The notes beneath the pieces are model-generated. The model was given only the letters and a program-made list of their open reading frames with translations, made no database searches and was not told the DNA's origin. Below, piece by piece: positions 8,130 to 17,437 of a stretch of 64,000 nucleotides of DNA. Position 1 is the stretch's first letter. Each line of letters starts with the position of its first letter. Origin of the DNA: Treponema primitia ZAS-2 (lineage in GTDB: Bacteria > Spirochaetota > Spirochaetia > Treponematales > Breznakiellaceae); the NCBI RefSeq assembly GCF_000214375.1, contig NC_015578.1, positions 1,240,001-1,304,000 on the forward strand, in the 5' to 3' direction. Both the position numbers and the translations under genes were made by a program.

Positions 8130-9918
8130 GGTTTCCCTGGGGGAATATAGGGCCATTCTGCCCTACCTGACCCGGTACCGCAAACAGTATATTCTGGGTT
8201 TCCTCTGCCTTATGATCGTTGATGCAGCGCAGGTGCTGATCCCCCAGTTTACCCGTCGGGCAGTGGATTTGATAGCTGCCGGGGGCGGGAGCGCTTCTGA
8301 TCGGCGCAGTATTATTATTCTCTGTCTTTGTATGATTGGCGCCATGGCCCTGATTTCATCAGGCCGGTTCCTTTGGCGTTATTTTATTCACGGTTCTTCC
8401 CGGCGCATTGAAATGGAACTCCGGGACCGGCTCTTTGACCGGCTCCTTACCCTGTCCTATGATTTTTATCAGGAGAACAAGATTGGCGACCTCATGGCCA
8501 GGGCCACCAACGATGTGGGAGCGGTACGGAACGCCATAGGTATGGGCCTGGTCGCCCTGGTGGACGGCACTGTCCTGGCCGCAGCTATTCTGGTGATCGT
8601 TTTTATCCAGGATGCCCGGACTGCGTCCTTTGCGGTATTGCCCATACTCCCCATAACTGTGTTAATACTCCGCTTTGGCAATACTGTGGGAAAGCAATTC
8701 CACCAGGCTCAGGAAACCTACTCTGCTATGAGCGACACGGTTCAGGAAACCTTCGCCGGTATCCGGGTGGTTAAATCCTTTGTCAAGGAATGGTGGTTTG
8801 TAAAGAAATTCGCCGACACCAACGATGATTACCGGGACGCCAACATGGCCCTGGTCAAGACCTTCGGCCTCTTCTTTCCCTTCATAACTTTTTTGTCCGG
8901 GATTACTACCCTGATCCTGCTCCTGGTGGGGGGAGGCCGGGTGGTAGAAGGGCTCATGAGCCCTGGGGAACTGGTGGCCCTCTTCGGCTATCTCCAGATG
9001 CTCATCTGGCCCCTCATGGGCGCAGGGTTTATGGTAAATCTGATCCAGCGGGGTGCAGTGTCCCTGGGCCGGGTAAACGCGGTGCTGAACACCCAGCCTT
9101 CTATTGCCCCGCCTTCCTACCCGAAACGCCCGGATCCTAACCTAAGGGGGGACACGGAAATTGAAATCCGGAACCTGAGCTTTGCTTACAAAGATAAACC
9201 GGTTCTGGAGAATATCAGCCTGAAGGTAAGCCGGGGTTCCTGGGTGGGTATCCTGGGCCGGACAGGCTCCGGGAAATCTACCCTGCTTAAGGCCCTGACC
9301 CGTATGGTGGATCCACCGGAGGGAACAGTATTTGTGCGGGGTGTTGATGTGCGGGACTGGGACCCGGAGGAACTGCGCTCCCTCTTTGGGGTGACCCCTC
9401 AGGATAGTTACCTTTTTTCGGATTCCATCAAAAACAACATCGGCTACGGCCTGGAAGATGCCTCGGATTCCCGGATTCAGAGGAGCGTTGAACTTTCCGC
9501 ACTGGACCGGGACCTGGCTGGTTTTACTCAGGGCCTGGATACCCTGGTAGGGGAGCGGGGGCTTACCCTGTCGGGAGGGCAGAAACAGCGGACCGCCATT
9601 TCCCGGGCGGTGATCATGGATACGGACTTCCTTATCCTGGACGATTCCCTTTCTGCGGTGGATGTGGAAACGGAAAAGCGGGTTCTTAGGGGGCTTTTGG
9701 AAGAACGGGAGCGGAAGCTTAAGGGGGGCGGTAGTTCTACTGCCATTATTGTTTCCCACCGGGTTTCTACCCTGGCCTACACAGACACGGTGTTGGTCCT
9801 GGATCAGGGCCGTATTACAGAAAGCGGTTCCCCCCGGGAACTTATATCCCGGGGCGGCTTCTACGCCAGGATGGCGGATCTGCAGCGGCTGGAACAGGGG
9901 GATCTGCCCAATGGGTGA
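8095..9918 (+). CDS. ABC exporter half-transporter with degenerate ATPase site
   Basis: A 607-residue type IV (multidrug/lipid) ABC exporter half: six membrane segments (about residues 25-310), then an ATPase domain with Walker A GRTGSGKS, signature LSGGQKQR and Walker B LILDDSLSAVD. The usual catalytic Glu after Walker B is Asp (LDDS rather than LDEA), as in the degenerate site of heterodimeric exporters such as BmrC/LmrC types. The chosen ATG at 8095 overlaps the upstream gene by 35 bp; a GTG at 8068 is an alternative. It pairs with the next gene, which it overlaps by 8 bp. The substrate is unknown. Confidence 0.88.
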   Translation: MKGTATTKQKNRVSLGEYRAILPYLTRYRKQYILGFLCLMIVDAAQVLIPQFTRRAVDLIAAGGGSASDRRSIIILCLCMIGAMALISSGRFLWRYFIHGSSRRIEMELRDRLFDRLLTLSYDFYQENKIGDLMARATNDVGAVRNAIGMGLVALVDGTVLAAAILVIVFIQDARTASFAVLPILPITVLILRFGNTVGKQFHQAQETYSAMSDTVQETFAGIRVVKSFVKEWWFVKKFADTNDDYRDANMALVKTFGLFFPFITFLSGITTLILLLVGGGRVVEGLMSPGELVALFGYLQMLIWPLMGAGFMVNLIQRGAVSLGRVNAVLNTQPSIAPPSYPKRPDPNLRGDTEIEIRNLSFAYKDKPVLENISLKVSRGSWVGILGRTGSGKSTLLKALTRMVDPPEGTVFVRGVDVRDWDPEELRSLFGVTPQDSYLFSDSIKNNIGYGLEDASDSRIQRSVELSALDRDLAGFTQGLDTLVGERGLTLSGGQKQRTAISRAVIMDTDFLILDDSLSAVDVETEKRVLRGLLEERERKLKGGGSSTAIIVSHRVSTLAYTDTVLVLDQGRITESGSPRELISRGGFYARMADLQRLEQGDLPNG

Positions 9919-12067
9919 TTTTTTTGAAACCGAAGAAGTGGTAAAGGGTTACGACGGTACTATTATCAAACGCATACTCAGTTATGTTAAACCCTACCGT
10001 TTTCTGACCGTAATCATGTTCTTTGCCCTGGCCCTTTCCACCATTGGAGAACTGGCGCTTCCCATGATTCAGCAGCGCCTCATCGATGATGCGATACTGG
10101 CCCGTTTTCTTCTTCTCCGTATTCCCGTGGCCTTCACCGGAAATATGACGGTGGAAGCGCAGAAGTCCCTGGATGTACTCCGGCTTTCCCGGGGCAGTAT
10201 TGCTGTGGGATCAGATCTTTTCGTACCCCAAAACCGGGACCGGAATATATCTTCCCGGGCGGAAGAGGAGCTGCGTTCCCTGGGGCTTCTGGGTGATGAA
10301 CAGTGGTACGCCTTCACCCTGGAGCCGGCGGATCCTGCCCTGGCCCTTATCAGGGATCGCCGTGATCTGTTCCTTTTGGATGAACCTTCCGCGGGAAGCG
10401 CCGACCTTAGTCGGAACCCCGGAAGTACTGCCGCTATCAGGGTGGCAGACCTCTACGCCCTGTCCCTGGATGAAATCCGGCTGATACGGGGCCGCGATTT
10501 GGGCAGCATTTTCCGCACAGTTACGGAAATGTTGATCATCCTTGCCCTGGTCTTTGTGTGTACTTTTTGCCAGACCTGGAACGCATCTCTCATAGGCCAG
10601 CGGGCCATGAAGGATATGCGTCTGGCACTGTTCCAAAAAACTGCTTCTCAATCCACAGCGTTTCTGGCCCGGCACCCTGTAGGGAGGATCGTTACCCGGC
10701 TTACCGGGGACGTAGAAACACTGAACGAATTTTTTACTACCGTCCTGGTGGCCTTCCTCAAAGACTTCTCTGTTATGGCAGGTGTTCTGGTAACCCTCTT
10801 TATACTTTCCCCCAAACTGGCAGTGGTGGTCCTCCTGATTCTGCCTCCTGTGATGATCATCACCGCAGTGAGCCGGCTCAAGGCCCGGGACGCCTTTCGC
10901 CGGCAGCGGGTAGCCTCCTCTCGGGTAAACTCCTATCTTTCGGAACGTATCTCCGGGATCCAGGTGGTACAGCTCTTCAGGGGTGAAAAGAAAAGCAACC
11001 GGGAATTTTCAGAGCGAAATAAGGAACTCCTGGACGCCAACCTGGGGGAGATGTTTGTCTTCGCCACTTTTCGGCCATTGGTAGAATTTTTGTCCACAGT
11101 AACGGTGGCGGCAGTTATCGTGGTGGGAGCCAATATGGTTTTCAGCCTCTCCCTTTCCCTGGGGGTGCTTATCGCCTTTATCAATCTGGTGTCTATGTTC
11201 TATTCGCCGGTGATGGATATTTCGGAAAAGTATACCCTGCTCCAGTCTGCTATGGCCGGGGGTGAGCGGGTTTTTAAGCTTTTGGATACCGAAGAGCACA
11301 TCAGTGATACCGGAACTGTATCTGTGGAAGGTTCGGTCAGAGGGGATATTGCTTTTGAGAATGTCCGGTTCTCCTATAAGGAAGGTGATCCCATACTGAA
11401 GGATCTTAGCTTTTCTGTCAAAGCTGGTGAGATGATAGCCATTGTGGGCTATACCGGGGCGGGGAAGACCACCATTACTAACGTTCTTGCCCGGCTCTGG
11501 GATATTGATTCCGGGCGCATTACCCTGGATGGCATTCCTGTGACCGAGATCCCGTTACAGGAACTGCGCCGCTCGGTGCTTCCGGTATTACAGGACGTGT
11601 TCCTCTTTTCCGGCACCGTGGCGGATAATATACGCCTGGGCTCTCCCCTGACTGATGCACAGGTAGAGGACGCCGCCCGGGCGGTTCATGCCCACGAATT
11701 TATCACCCGGCTCAGCGAGGGCTATCAAACCAAACTTTCCGAGGGGGCCGCCAATATCTCTTCGGGCCAGCGGCAGCTCATCAGCTTTGCCCGGGTCATT
11801 GCCCACAACCCGGCGGTGGTGATTTTGGATGAGGCCACCAGTTCCATTGATACCGAGACGGAGCACCTTATCCAGATGGGACTCCAGCGGGTACTGGCAA
11901 ACCGCACATCAATTGTAATCGCCCACCGGCTCTCCACCATACGACATGCAAACCGCATCCTGGTACTTTCCGGAGGCCGCCTGGTGGAGCAGGGCTCTCA
12001 CCAGGAACTAATTGATCATAACGGGCTTTATGCAGGGCTGTATCGATTACAGTACGAAGGGGAGTGA
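9911..12067 (+). CDS. ABC exporter half-transporter with canonical ATPase site and large extracytoplasmic insert
   Basis: The 718-residue partner of the preceding gene. It starts at ATG 9911, overlapping the upstream stop by 8 bp; the frame is open further upstream, but that stretch is the antecedent gene read in another frame. About 140 extra residues lie between membrane segments 1 and 2 (roughly residues 60-200), probably outside the membrane, as in LmrD/YheH-type subunits. The ATPase domain has Walker A GYTGAGKT, signature ISSGQRQL and Walker B VILDEATSSID with the catalytic Glu. Together the two halves form one working and one degenerate ATP site. A short palindrome (10401-10414) lies within the insert. 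Confidence 0.9.
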   Translation: MGDFFETEEVVKGYDGTIIKRILSYVKPYRFLTVIMFFALALSTIGELALPMIQQRLIDDAILARFLLLRIPVAFTGNMTVEAQKSLDVLRLSRGSIAVGSDLFVPQNRDRNISSRAEEELRSLGLLGDEQWYAFTLEPADPALALIRDRRDLFLLDEPSAGSADLSRNPGSTAAIRVADLYALSLDEIRLIRGRDLGSIFRTVTEMLIILALVFVCTFCQTWNASLIGQRAMKDMRLALFQKTASQSTAFLARHPVGRIVTRLTGDVETLNEFFTTVLVAFLKDFSVMAGVLVTLFILSPKLAVVVLLILPPVMIITAVSRLKARDAFRRQRVASSRVNSYLSERISGIQVVQLFRGEKKSNREFSERNKELLDANLGEMFVFATFRPLVEFLSTVTVAAVIVVGANMVFSLSLSLGVLIAFINLVSMFYSPVMDISEKYTLLQSAMAGGERVFKLLDTEEHISDTGTVSVEGSVRGDIAFENVRFSYKEGDPILKDLSFSVKAGEMIAIVGYTGAGKTTITNVLARLWDIDSGRITLDGIPVTEIPLQELRRSVLPVLQDVFLFSGTVADNIRLGSPLTDAQVEDAARAVHAHEFITRLSEGYQTKLSEGAANISSGQRQLISFARVIAHNPAVVILDEATSSIDTETEHLIQMGLQRVLANRTSIVIAHRLSTIRHANRILVLSGGRLVEQGSHQELIDHNGLYAGLYRLQYEGE
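10401..10414. repeat. Palindromic element inside the ABC exporter gene
   Basis: CCGACCTTAGTCGG, followed by GGAACCCCGGAAGT. It is nearly the same as the element at 27482-27495 in ftsK, flanks included, but is read in a different frame (SADLSRNPGS here, APTLVGTLEV there). Confidence 0.75.
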
Positions 12068-12070
12068 GGA

Positions 12071-12102
12071 GTGTTACGGCCCACAATCCGGGCCCGTAAC
12101 AC
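12071..12102. terminator. GC-rich hairpin between convergent genes
   Basis: GTGTTACGGCCC pairs with GGGCCCGTAACAC with one bulged base. It lies just after the exporter stop and before the convergent monooxygenase gene. No T-run follows, so it may be a weak terminator or an mRNA 3' end. Confidence 0.5.
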
Positions 12103-12112
12103 CGGTCTCAAA

Positions 12113-12400
12113 TCATTTAAATTCTTCTAATAATTGTATGGTCATATCTTTGGTTTTGAACTTGCCGATTTGGGGGATAATCCTGGTGAAATGCTCAGAG
12201 GCCATGTGTTTATCCAGGACGGCTTGATTTTCCCATTCCTCGATAAAAATATAAACCCCTTTTTCATCCGGTTTTTTAAAAAGCCGGTATTCGATGCAGC
12301 CACTTTCTTTGCGGGTTGCCGCGATGAGTTCACGAAAAAGCGGATTAAATGCTTCCTCTTGTTCCTGTTTGAGGTAGTTTGTTGCGATTACTTTGATCAT
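12113..12400 (-). CDS. ABM-family (antibiotic biosynthesis monooxygenase-like) small protein
   Basis: A 95-residue protein starting at ATG 12400 behind AAAGGAG; an upstream in-frame ATG at 12427 has no ribosome site. It matches the dimeric alpha+beta-barrel ABM/YgiN fold: KVIATNYLKQEQEEAF, then ESGCIEYRLFKKPDEKGVYIFIEEWENQ, and HMASEHFTRI. Family members oxidise quinols or act on small aromatic compounds, and some are stress proteins. Function here is not certain. It stands alone and faces the exporter operon. Confidence 0.8.
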   Translation of the reverse strand: MIKVIATNYLKQEQEEAFNPLFRELIAATRKESGCIEYRLFKKPDEKGVYIFIEEWENQAVLDKHMASEHFTRIIPQIGKFKTKDMTIQLLEEFK

Positions 12401-12587
12401 TTTTTTCTCCTTTACTAAAACTAGCATATTTTTTATACACTCGTCAATGATCTTTTACCTGGGACCGATAATTTCCGGTTTATGATACAGAGCTGGACCG
12501 AAAAATTAATCGTAATCAGTACATTTGCCCAGGAAGATGGTTGTTATAAATATGGATTTTGTGTAGTATAAAATGAAGAGGAATTTT

Positions 12588-14489
12588 ATGAACAATAAAA
12601 AAACCGTTTTTATCCTGACCATGGGCATTTGCTGCGTGCTGTCATCGGCGTTGATTTTTTTGATTACTTTTTTTATGGGCGACCTGGATACCCCACTGGG
12701 ACAAACCATATTGGGCCTGGTCCTGCCCCTGGTGCTCTATCCGGCCCTGACCATCGCCGCCCTTTTTCCCAAGGCCAGCCTCTTCGGGGATCAAAATTTT
12801 ACTGCCCTGAAGAAAATCCCCTCGGGAACCAACAATAAGGCGGATAACGAATCCTATAAAAAAAACCTGAAAAAATTGGGCAGTTTGCCCCTGGCTGTTT
12901 TCGGTATTAATATCCTTGTCAGCCTGGTATTCCTGCTGATTATTTATTCCCGGCATGATGCGGTGGGGGTTTCCACGGCTCTCCTGAATCCCCTGTTTCT
13001 CCTCTGCCTTTCCACGGCCATGTTTGTTTCCGCCTTCGCCTATGTGCTGTCCGACAGCCTGGTATCCAAAACCTTTTCGTCCTATAACCTTATTTCCTAT
13101 CCCCGGGACCTGCGGGAAGGCCGGATGAGCGTGAAGATGCTTATCATTCCCATGGCGATATTGGTGATTGCCCTGCTCTTTGAACTGGGCCTGACCGTCT
13201 ATTCGGCGGTAGTTTCCGGAAAGCCCATGACGGAAATGAATGATGCGGCGGACTGGACCGTGTCCCTAATCCTTACGGTTCCCTTTGTGGTGGGCGTTGC
13301 CGCTCTTGCGCTGGCGCTGAAAAAAAATACCGCTTCCCTTTTTGCTTCGGTTATTGCCCAGTTGGAAAACCTTTCCTCGGAGAAAAGGGACCTTACCCGG
13401 CGGATTTCAATCTGTTCCGTGGATGAGCTGGGGACCATTTCCGGTATGGTAAACAGTTTTACTGAGAACATGGAAAACGGTATGCGGGAGATAAAAAATG
13501 GCCAGCACAGCCTGTCCGCCTCGGGGGTGGAATTGGGGCAGAACGCACAAAGCATGGTCGAATCGGTGGCCCGCATCCAGGGGGGCATTGAACAGGTCCG
13601 GGAAAAGGCGGACCGGCAGATGCGCAGCGTTTCAGAGTCCTCCAGCGCCATACAGGAGATTGCCAAAAACATTGAGTCCCTGGATAGTTCCATATCCCAT
13701 CAAACTGAAAGTATGAACCAGGCTTCCGCCGCGGTAGAGGAAATGGTGGGCAATATCAAATCTATCGGCTCCATGGTAGAAAAGATGCAGGGTCAGTTCG
13801 GGACCGTAAATACCGCCGCTGTGGAGGGCGGGAAGATACAGCAGGAGAGCGCTGCCAAGGTGCAGGAAATTGTGCAGGAGTCTCAGTCCCTTCTGGAGGC
13901 GAATAAAATTATTGCCACCATTGCTGCCCAGACAAACCTCTTGGCCATGAACGCCGCCATCGAAGCCGCCCATGCAGGGGAGGCCGGCCGGGGTTTTGCG
14001 GTGGTAGCCGATGAAATCCGCAAGCTGGCGGAAAATTCTGCCCATGAATCTCAGCGGATCAGCGCGGAACTTAAACAGATTAGCGGGACCATTGACGGTA
14101 TTGTTAAGGGAACCCGGGCTTCCGAGGAGGCCTTTACGGTTGTTGCTGAGCGGGTGGGGGACACGGAAACATTGATTTATGAGGTAAGCAACGCCGTCCG
14201 GGAACAGCAGACCGGGGCCGATCAGGTACTGGGAGCCCTTAAAACCATGAAGGATATCAGCTACGAAGTCAGTACCGGTTCCAAGGAGATGAATGAGGGC
14301 AACGCATCCATGCTTTCGGAGATGACAAAACTGCAAAGCGATTCCCGGGAAATATTTTCAGGCATGGAAGAGATGGTCACCGGTATGGCGGACATAAATT
14401 CCGGCGCACAGAAAGTTTCCACCTTGGCGGAGGGTAATCAGGAGACTGTTAAAGCTATTACCCTTGTGGCCGACGGGTTTGAGGTGTAG
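12588..14489 (+). CDS. Methyl-accepting chemotaxis protein with polytopic membrane domain
   Basis: A 633-residue receptor. The ATG at 12588 is preferred because GAAGAGG lies 7 bases upstream; an earlier in-frame ATG at 12573 overlaps that site. The N-terminal ~270 residues contain about six hydrophobic segments and no obvious periplasmic sensor domain. A HAMP-like stretch and a long coiled coil follow, with the receptor hairpin tip IAAQTNLLAMNAAIEAAHAGEAGRGFAVVADEIRKLAE. The lack of a Cache or four-helix ligand domain suggests sensing within the membrane (energy state, a lipid-soluble cue, or a partner protein). It ends just before a strong terminator. Confidence 0.92.
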   Translation: MNNKKTVFILTMGICCVLSSALIFLITFFMGDLDTPLGQTILGLVLPLVLYPALTIAALFPKASLFGDQNFTALKKIPSGTNNKADNESYKKNLKKLGSLPLAVFGINILVSLVFLLIIYSRHDAVGVSTALLNPLFLLCLSTAMFVSAFAYVLSDSLVSKTFSSYNLISYPRDLREGRMSVKMLIIPMAILVIALLFELGLTVYSAVVSGKPMTEMNDAADWTVSLILTVPFVVGVAALALALKKNTASLFASVIAQLENLSSEKRDLTRRISICSVDELGTISGMVNSFTENMENGMREIKNGQHSLSASGVELGQNAQSMVESVARIQGGIEQVREKADRQMRSVSESSSAIQEIAKNIESLDSSISHQTESMNQASAAVEEMVGNIKSIGSMVEKMQGQFGTVNTAAVEGGKIQQESAAKVQEIVQESQSLLEANKIIATIAAQTNLLAMNAAIEAAHAGEAGRGFAVVADEIRKLAENSAHESQRISAELKQISGTIDGIVKGTRASEEAFTVVAERVGDTETLIYEVSNAVREQQTGADQVLGALKTMKDISYEVSTGSKEMNEGNASMLSEMTKLQSDSREIFSGMEEMVTGMADINSGAQKVSTLAEGNQETVKAITLVADGFEV

Positions 14490-14503
14490 CGCAGTCTTGA
14501 GGA

Positions 14504-14543
14504 GCACAAAAAAACCGCAGGTTACCCTGCGGTTTTTTTGTGC
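14504..14543. terminator. Strong bidirectional terminator
   Basis: An 18-base arm GCACAAAAAAACCGCAGG pairs with CCTGCGGTTTTTTTGTGC around a 4-base loop. Built-in A and T runs make it a rho-independent terminator on both strands, serving the receptor gene and the convergent ankyrin gene. Confidence 0.93.
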
Positions 14544-14554
14544 CTATCCAGCCA

Positions 14555-17374
14555 CTAACTGTTCAGCAATGCTGCGATATCCGAGCGGCGCCATTTAATC
14601 GCCACATCCGCAGGACTTTCGGAGGAGATGTTCCGTATGGTCTTGTTGGCCCCCAGATCGATGAGCAAGGAGATAAGATCCGGCGTGCCCGTATGGGCGG
14701 CGTAGTGCAGGATGGTATTGCCCGTGGGGTCCTTGGCGGCTATGGCGTTGCCACTGAACAGGGCGTTGATTGCCGGGCGGCCCTTGATAAGGGCGACTTC
14801 TGCGGGGGTTTTCCCGTCACCGGCCACGGTAAAGACGTTGGATCCCGCATCGGCCAGAAGTTTTGCCTGCTCCCACTTTTCCTGTTCCAGAGCCAGCCTG
14901 AGGGGGGTATACCCGTCGGCATCGATGGAAGAGACCCGACCGCCCATGTCAATGATGGTTTTTATTACTTCCGCCGGGGCGCTTGACAGTATTGCTATGT
15001 GCAAGGGGGTGTGGCCGTCATCATCCGGCGCCAGGAGCCAGTCTCTGGTCAGGAGGGCGGACACCATACGGGGAGAAGTGATCAGAGCTACCTGGAAGGG
15101 GGTTGTCCCCAGGATGTTTTTCGCATGGATCTTGGCGCCCATGTTGAGGAGCAGGACAACAAGGTCAGTGCGGTCCTGGGCCACCGCTATATGGAGCGGG
15201 GTATCCCCCCGGTTGTTTCTGATATTGGGATCCGCCCTGATGTCCGCCAGCCGTTCTGCGGAGGCGCCGGAGCCGGCGATGATGGCTTCCATGAAGGGGG
15301 TATTCCCCTCGTTATCCCGGGCCTCCAGGTCTGCGCCGTTTCCTATGAGCAGGGTTTCCATCCTCACTATGCCCCAGCGTATAGAATCGTGGAGCGGGGT
15401 CTTCCCATTTAGGGCATGGGCGTTGATGTTCGCCGCTTTTGCGATCAGGGTCTGGGCGGCGTTAACTGAATTCCAGCGTACAGCCGCATGGAGGCAGTTG
15501 TTCCCCTGAGAATCCCGGAAATCGATCTGGGCCCCTGCGGCGAGCAGCACTATTACGGTGCTCCGGGAATCTTCCTTAACCGCCTTAAATAGGGGCGGTT
15601 CTCCCATGGCGTTGGGAATGTTGGGGTTCATACCCTTCTGGATCATCAGGGGGATATGGTCGTCCAGTTTCCACTGGGCCGCATAGTGAAGGATCGTATT
15701 CCCCGCACCATCCCGTGCAGTAACGGTGGTGGGGTTGATGATCCATTCCCGTACTTTTCCCGGGGGAATCTTCTCGGGGAAACTCAGGTAGAGGGGGCTT
15801 TCCCCCCTGGCATTGTTGGCGAATATATCCGCTCCCCGGCTTATCAGTAATTCTCCGCTTTCCTGTAGATCCTGGCGGACCGTAATATGGAGGCTGGTGT
15901 CTCCTTCTTTATTCCTGGCGTTAACCAGGGCTTTCTTATCAAGCATGAGCACCAGGATGTCCGCTCTTGCCTCCGCCTTTACTGCAATATGAAGGGCGGT
16001 GTTTCCGGTGCTGTCGCTCTGGGCCATGGTTTCTTCGGTGATCAGGAAAGGCAGGGCCTCCCCATCGTTCCTCAGGGCAATATCCAGGGGAGTAATGCCG
16101 GCGTTATCCGCAGCAAAGATATCCGATTTATACTGAAGCAGTATAGGAATACTGTTGAGACGGTTTTCCTGCACCGCCAGGTAGAGGGGAGTTTTGCCTT
16201 CGATATTCCGGAAGCTTACATCCGCCCCGCTTGCCAACAGTACTCCTGTTATGGATGGGTCCCGGTTCAGGGTTATCAGTATATGCAGGGGTGAATCCCC
16301 GTGTTCATCCCGGAGATTAGGATCCGCCCCATTGAGGATGAGCAGGCTCAGGGCCGCCTGGTGGCTTTCCAGGGGGACGCCGATGTGCATGGGGGTATTC
16401 CCCTTGCCGTCCCGGGCATTCACATCCGCCCCATTGCGGATGAGTAAATCCATGATCCCCGTCTGACCTCCCCGGGCCGCTTCATGGAGGGGGGTAGTGC
16501 CGGCGGCATTTTTAACATTGATATCCGCCCGCTTGTCCAGGAGGAATTCCACCAGGCCGACATAGCCCTCTCCGGCGGCATAATGCAGTGGGGTAATGCC
16601 GTCTCCGATGCGGGTGTTGTAGTTGGAACTACGCACTGCCGGAGCCAGGTAGGTATAGATGGGATTGGCAGAAACCGCGCCGGCGAGGATCAGTTTTTCT
16701 GCTGTTTCCATGTGCTCTTTAGAATTTGTTTCAGCCAGCGCCAGGTCCAGGGCGGTCTTCCCTTGTTTGTCAGTTTTTTTCAGGTTCCTGTCCGCCCCCA
16801 GAATGATCTCCGCCGATGAAGCGTTCCCCGCTATGGCAGCCAGGTGCAACAGATTTCTTCCATTGTCGTCCACGGTTTCTAAAGTGGTAGGGGTCAGGAT
16901 AGCTTTAAGAAATTCCCCCCCAATGGCAATGGCCCGTACCGCCGGGGTTTGCCGTCTTGGCTGGGGATGATGAATATTAGCGCCCCCGTCGATGAGCATC
17001 CGGGCTATTGTGCCGTCACGGTGCTCTGTGGCGATGGACAGGGGGGTATAGTTCTGGTTGTCCAGCAGATCCGGTTTCGCGCCCAGGGCAATAAAAAAGG
17101 CTGCCCATTCGGAGGCGCCGGTCTCCGCGGCGATATGCAGGGGGGTGCGCCCCTGGGGATCCGTGGAGTTAAGGTTAGTCCGGCCCTGGAAGTGCTGTTG
17201 GGCCTGGGCAAAATCACCCTTTTCCAGCAGGGTCCAGACATCATCTTCCACCTCCTCAACCGGAGGCGGAGGAGCGGGCGGGGGCGGGCTGGCGCAGGCT
17301 GCGACAAGCAGGAACGCGAGGCTGACAAGGAGCGCCAGCTTAAAAGTACAATTCGCACTATTCGTTTTCATCAT
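14555..17374 (-). CDS. Ankyrin-repeat lipoprotein (939 aa)
   Basis: The protein begins with a lipoprotein signal (LALLVSLAFLLVAAC, lipidated Cys near residue 27), then a proline run (SPPPPAPPPP). It continues as about 25 tandem ankyrin repeats of ~33 residues (GRTPLHIAA, GNTPLHIAV, DNAGITPLDIALR and so on) to the C-terminus. Export and lipidation place it on the periplasmic or outer surface of a membrane, an unusual site for such a long ankyrin solenoid. It probably acts as a protein-binding scaffold. The start is ATG 17374 behind an AGG; a second ATG follows at once. The partner is unknown. Confidence 0.9.
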   Translation of the reverse strand: MMKTNSANCTFKLALLVSLAFLLVAACASPPPPAPPPPVEEVEDDVWTLLEKGDFAQAQQHFQGRTNLNSTDPQGRTPLHIAAETGASEWAAFFIALGAKPDLLDNQNYTPLSIATEHRDGTIARMLIDGGANIHHPQPRRQTPAVRAIAIGGEFLKAILTPTTLETVDDNGRNLLHLAAIAGNASSAEIILGADRNLKKTDKQGKTALDLALAETNSKEHMETAEKLILAGAVSANPIYTYLAPAVRSSNYNTRIGDGITPLHYAAGEGYVGLVEFLLDKRADINVKNAAGTTPLHEAARGGQTGIMDLLIRNGADVNARDGKGNTPMHIGVPLESHQAALSLLILNGADPNLRDEHGDSPLHILITLNRDPSITGVLLASGADVSFRNIEGKTPLYLAVQENRLNSIPILLQYKSDIFAADNAGITPLDIALRNDGEALPFLITEETMAQSDSTGNTALHIAVKAEARADILVLMLDKKALVNARNKEGDTSLHITVRQDLQESGELLISRGADIFANNARGESPLYLSFPEKIPPGKVREWIINPTTVTARDGAGNTILHYAAQWKLDDHIPLMIQKGMNPNIPNAMGEPPLFKAVKEDSRSTVIVLLAAGAQIDFRDSQGNNCLHAAVRWNSVNAAQTLIAKAANINAHALNGKTPLHDSIRWGIVRMETLLIGNGADLEARDNEGNTPFMEAIIAGSGASAERLADIRADPNIRNNRGDTPLHIAVAQDRTDLVVLLLNMGAKIHAKNILGTTPFQVALITSPRMVSALLTRDWLLAPDDDGHTPLHIAILSSAPAEVIKTIIDMGGRVSSIDADGYTPLRLALEQEKWEQAKLLADAGSNVFTVAGDGKTPAEVALIKGRPAINALFSGNAIAAKDPTGNTILHYAAHTGTPDLISLLIDLGANKTIRNISSESPADVAIKWRRSDIAALLNS

Positions 17375-17437
17375 AATACCTATGATATCGACAGAAATTA
17401 GGTGTTTTAACAGGGATAATTTTGGCGGAAGGCGCGG

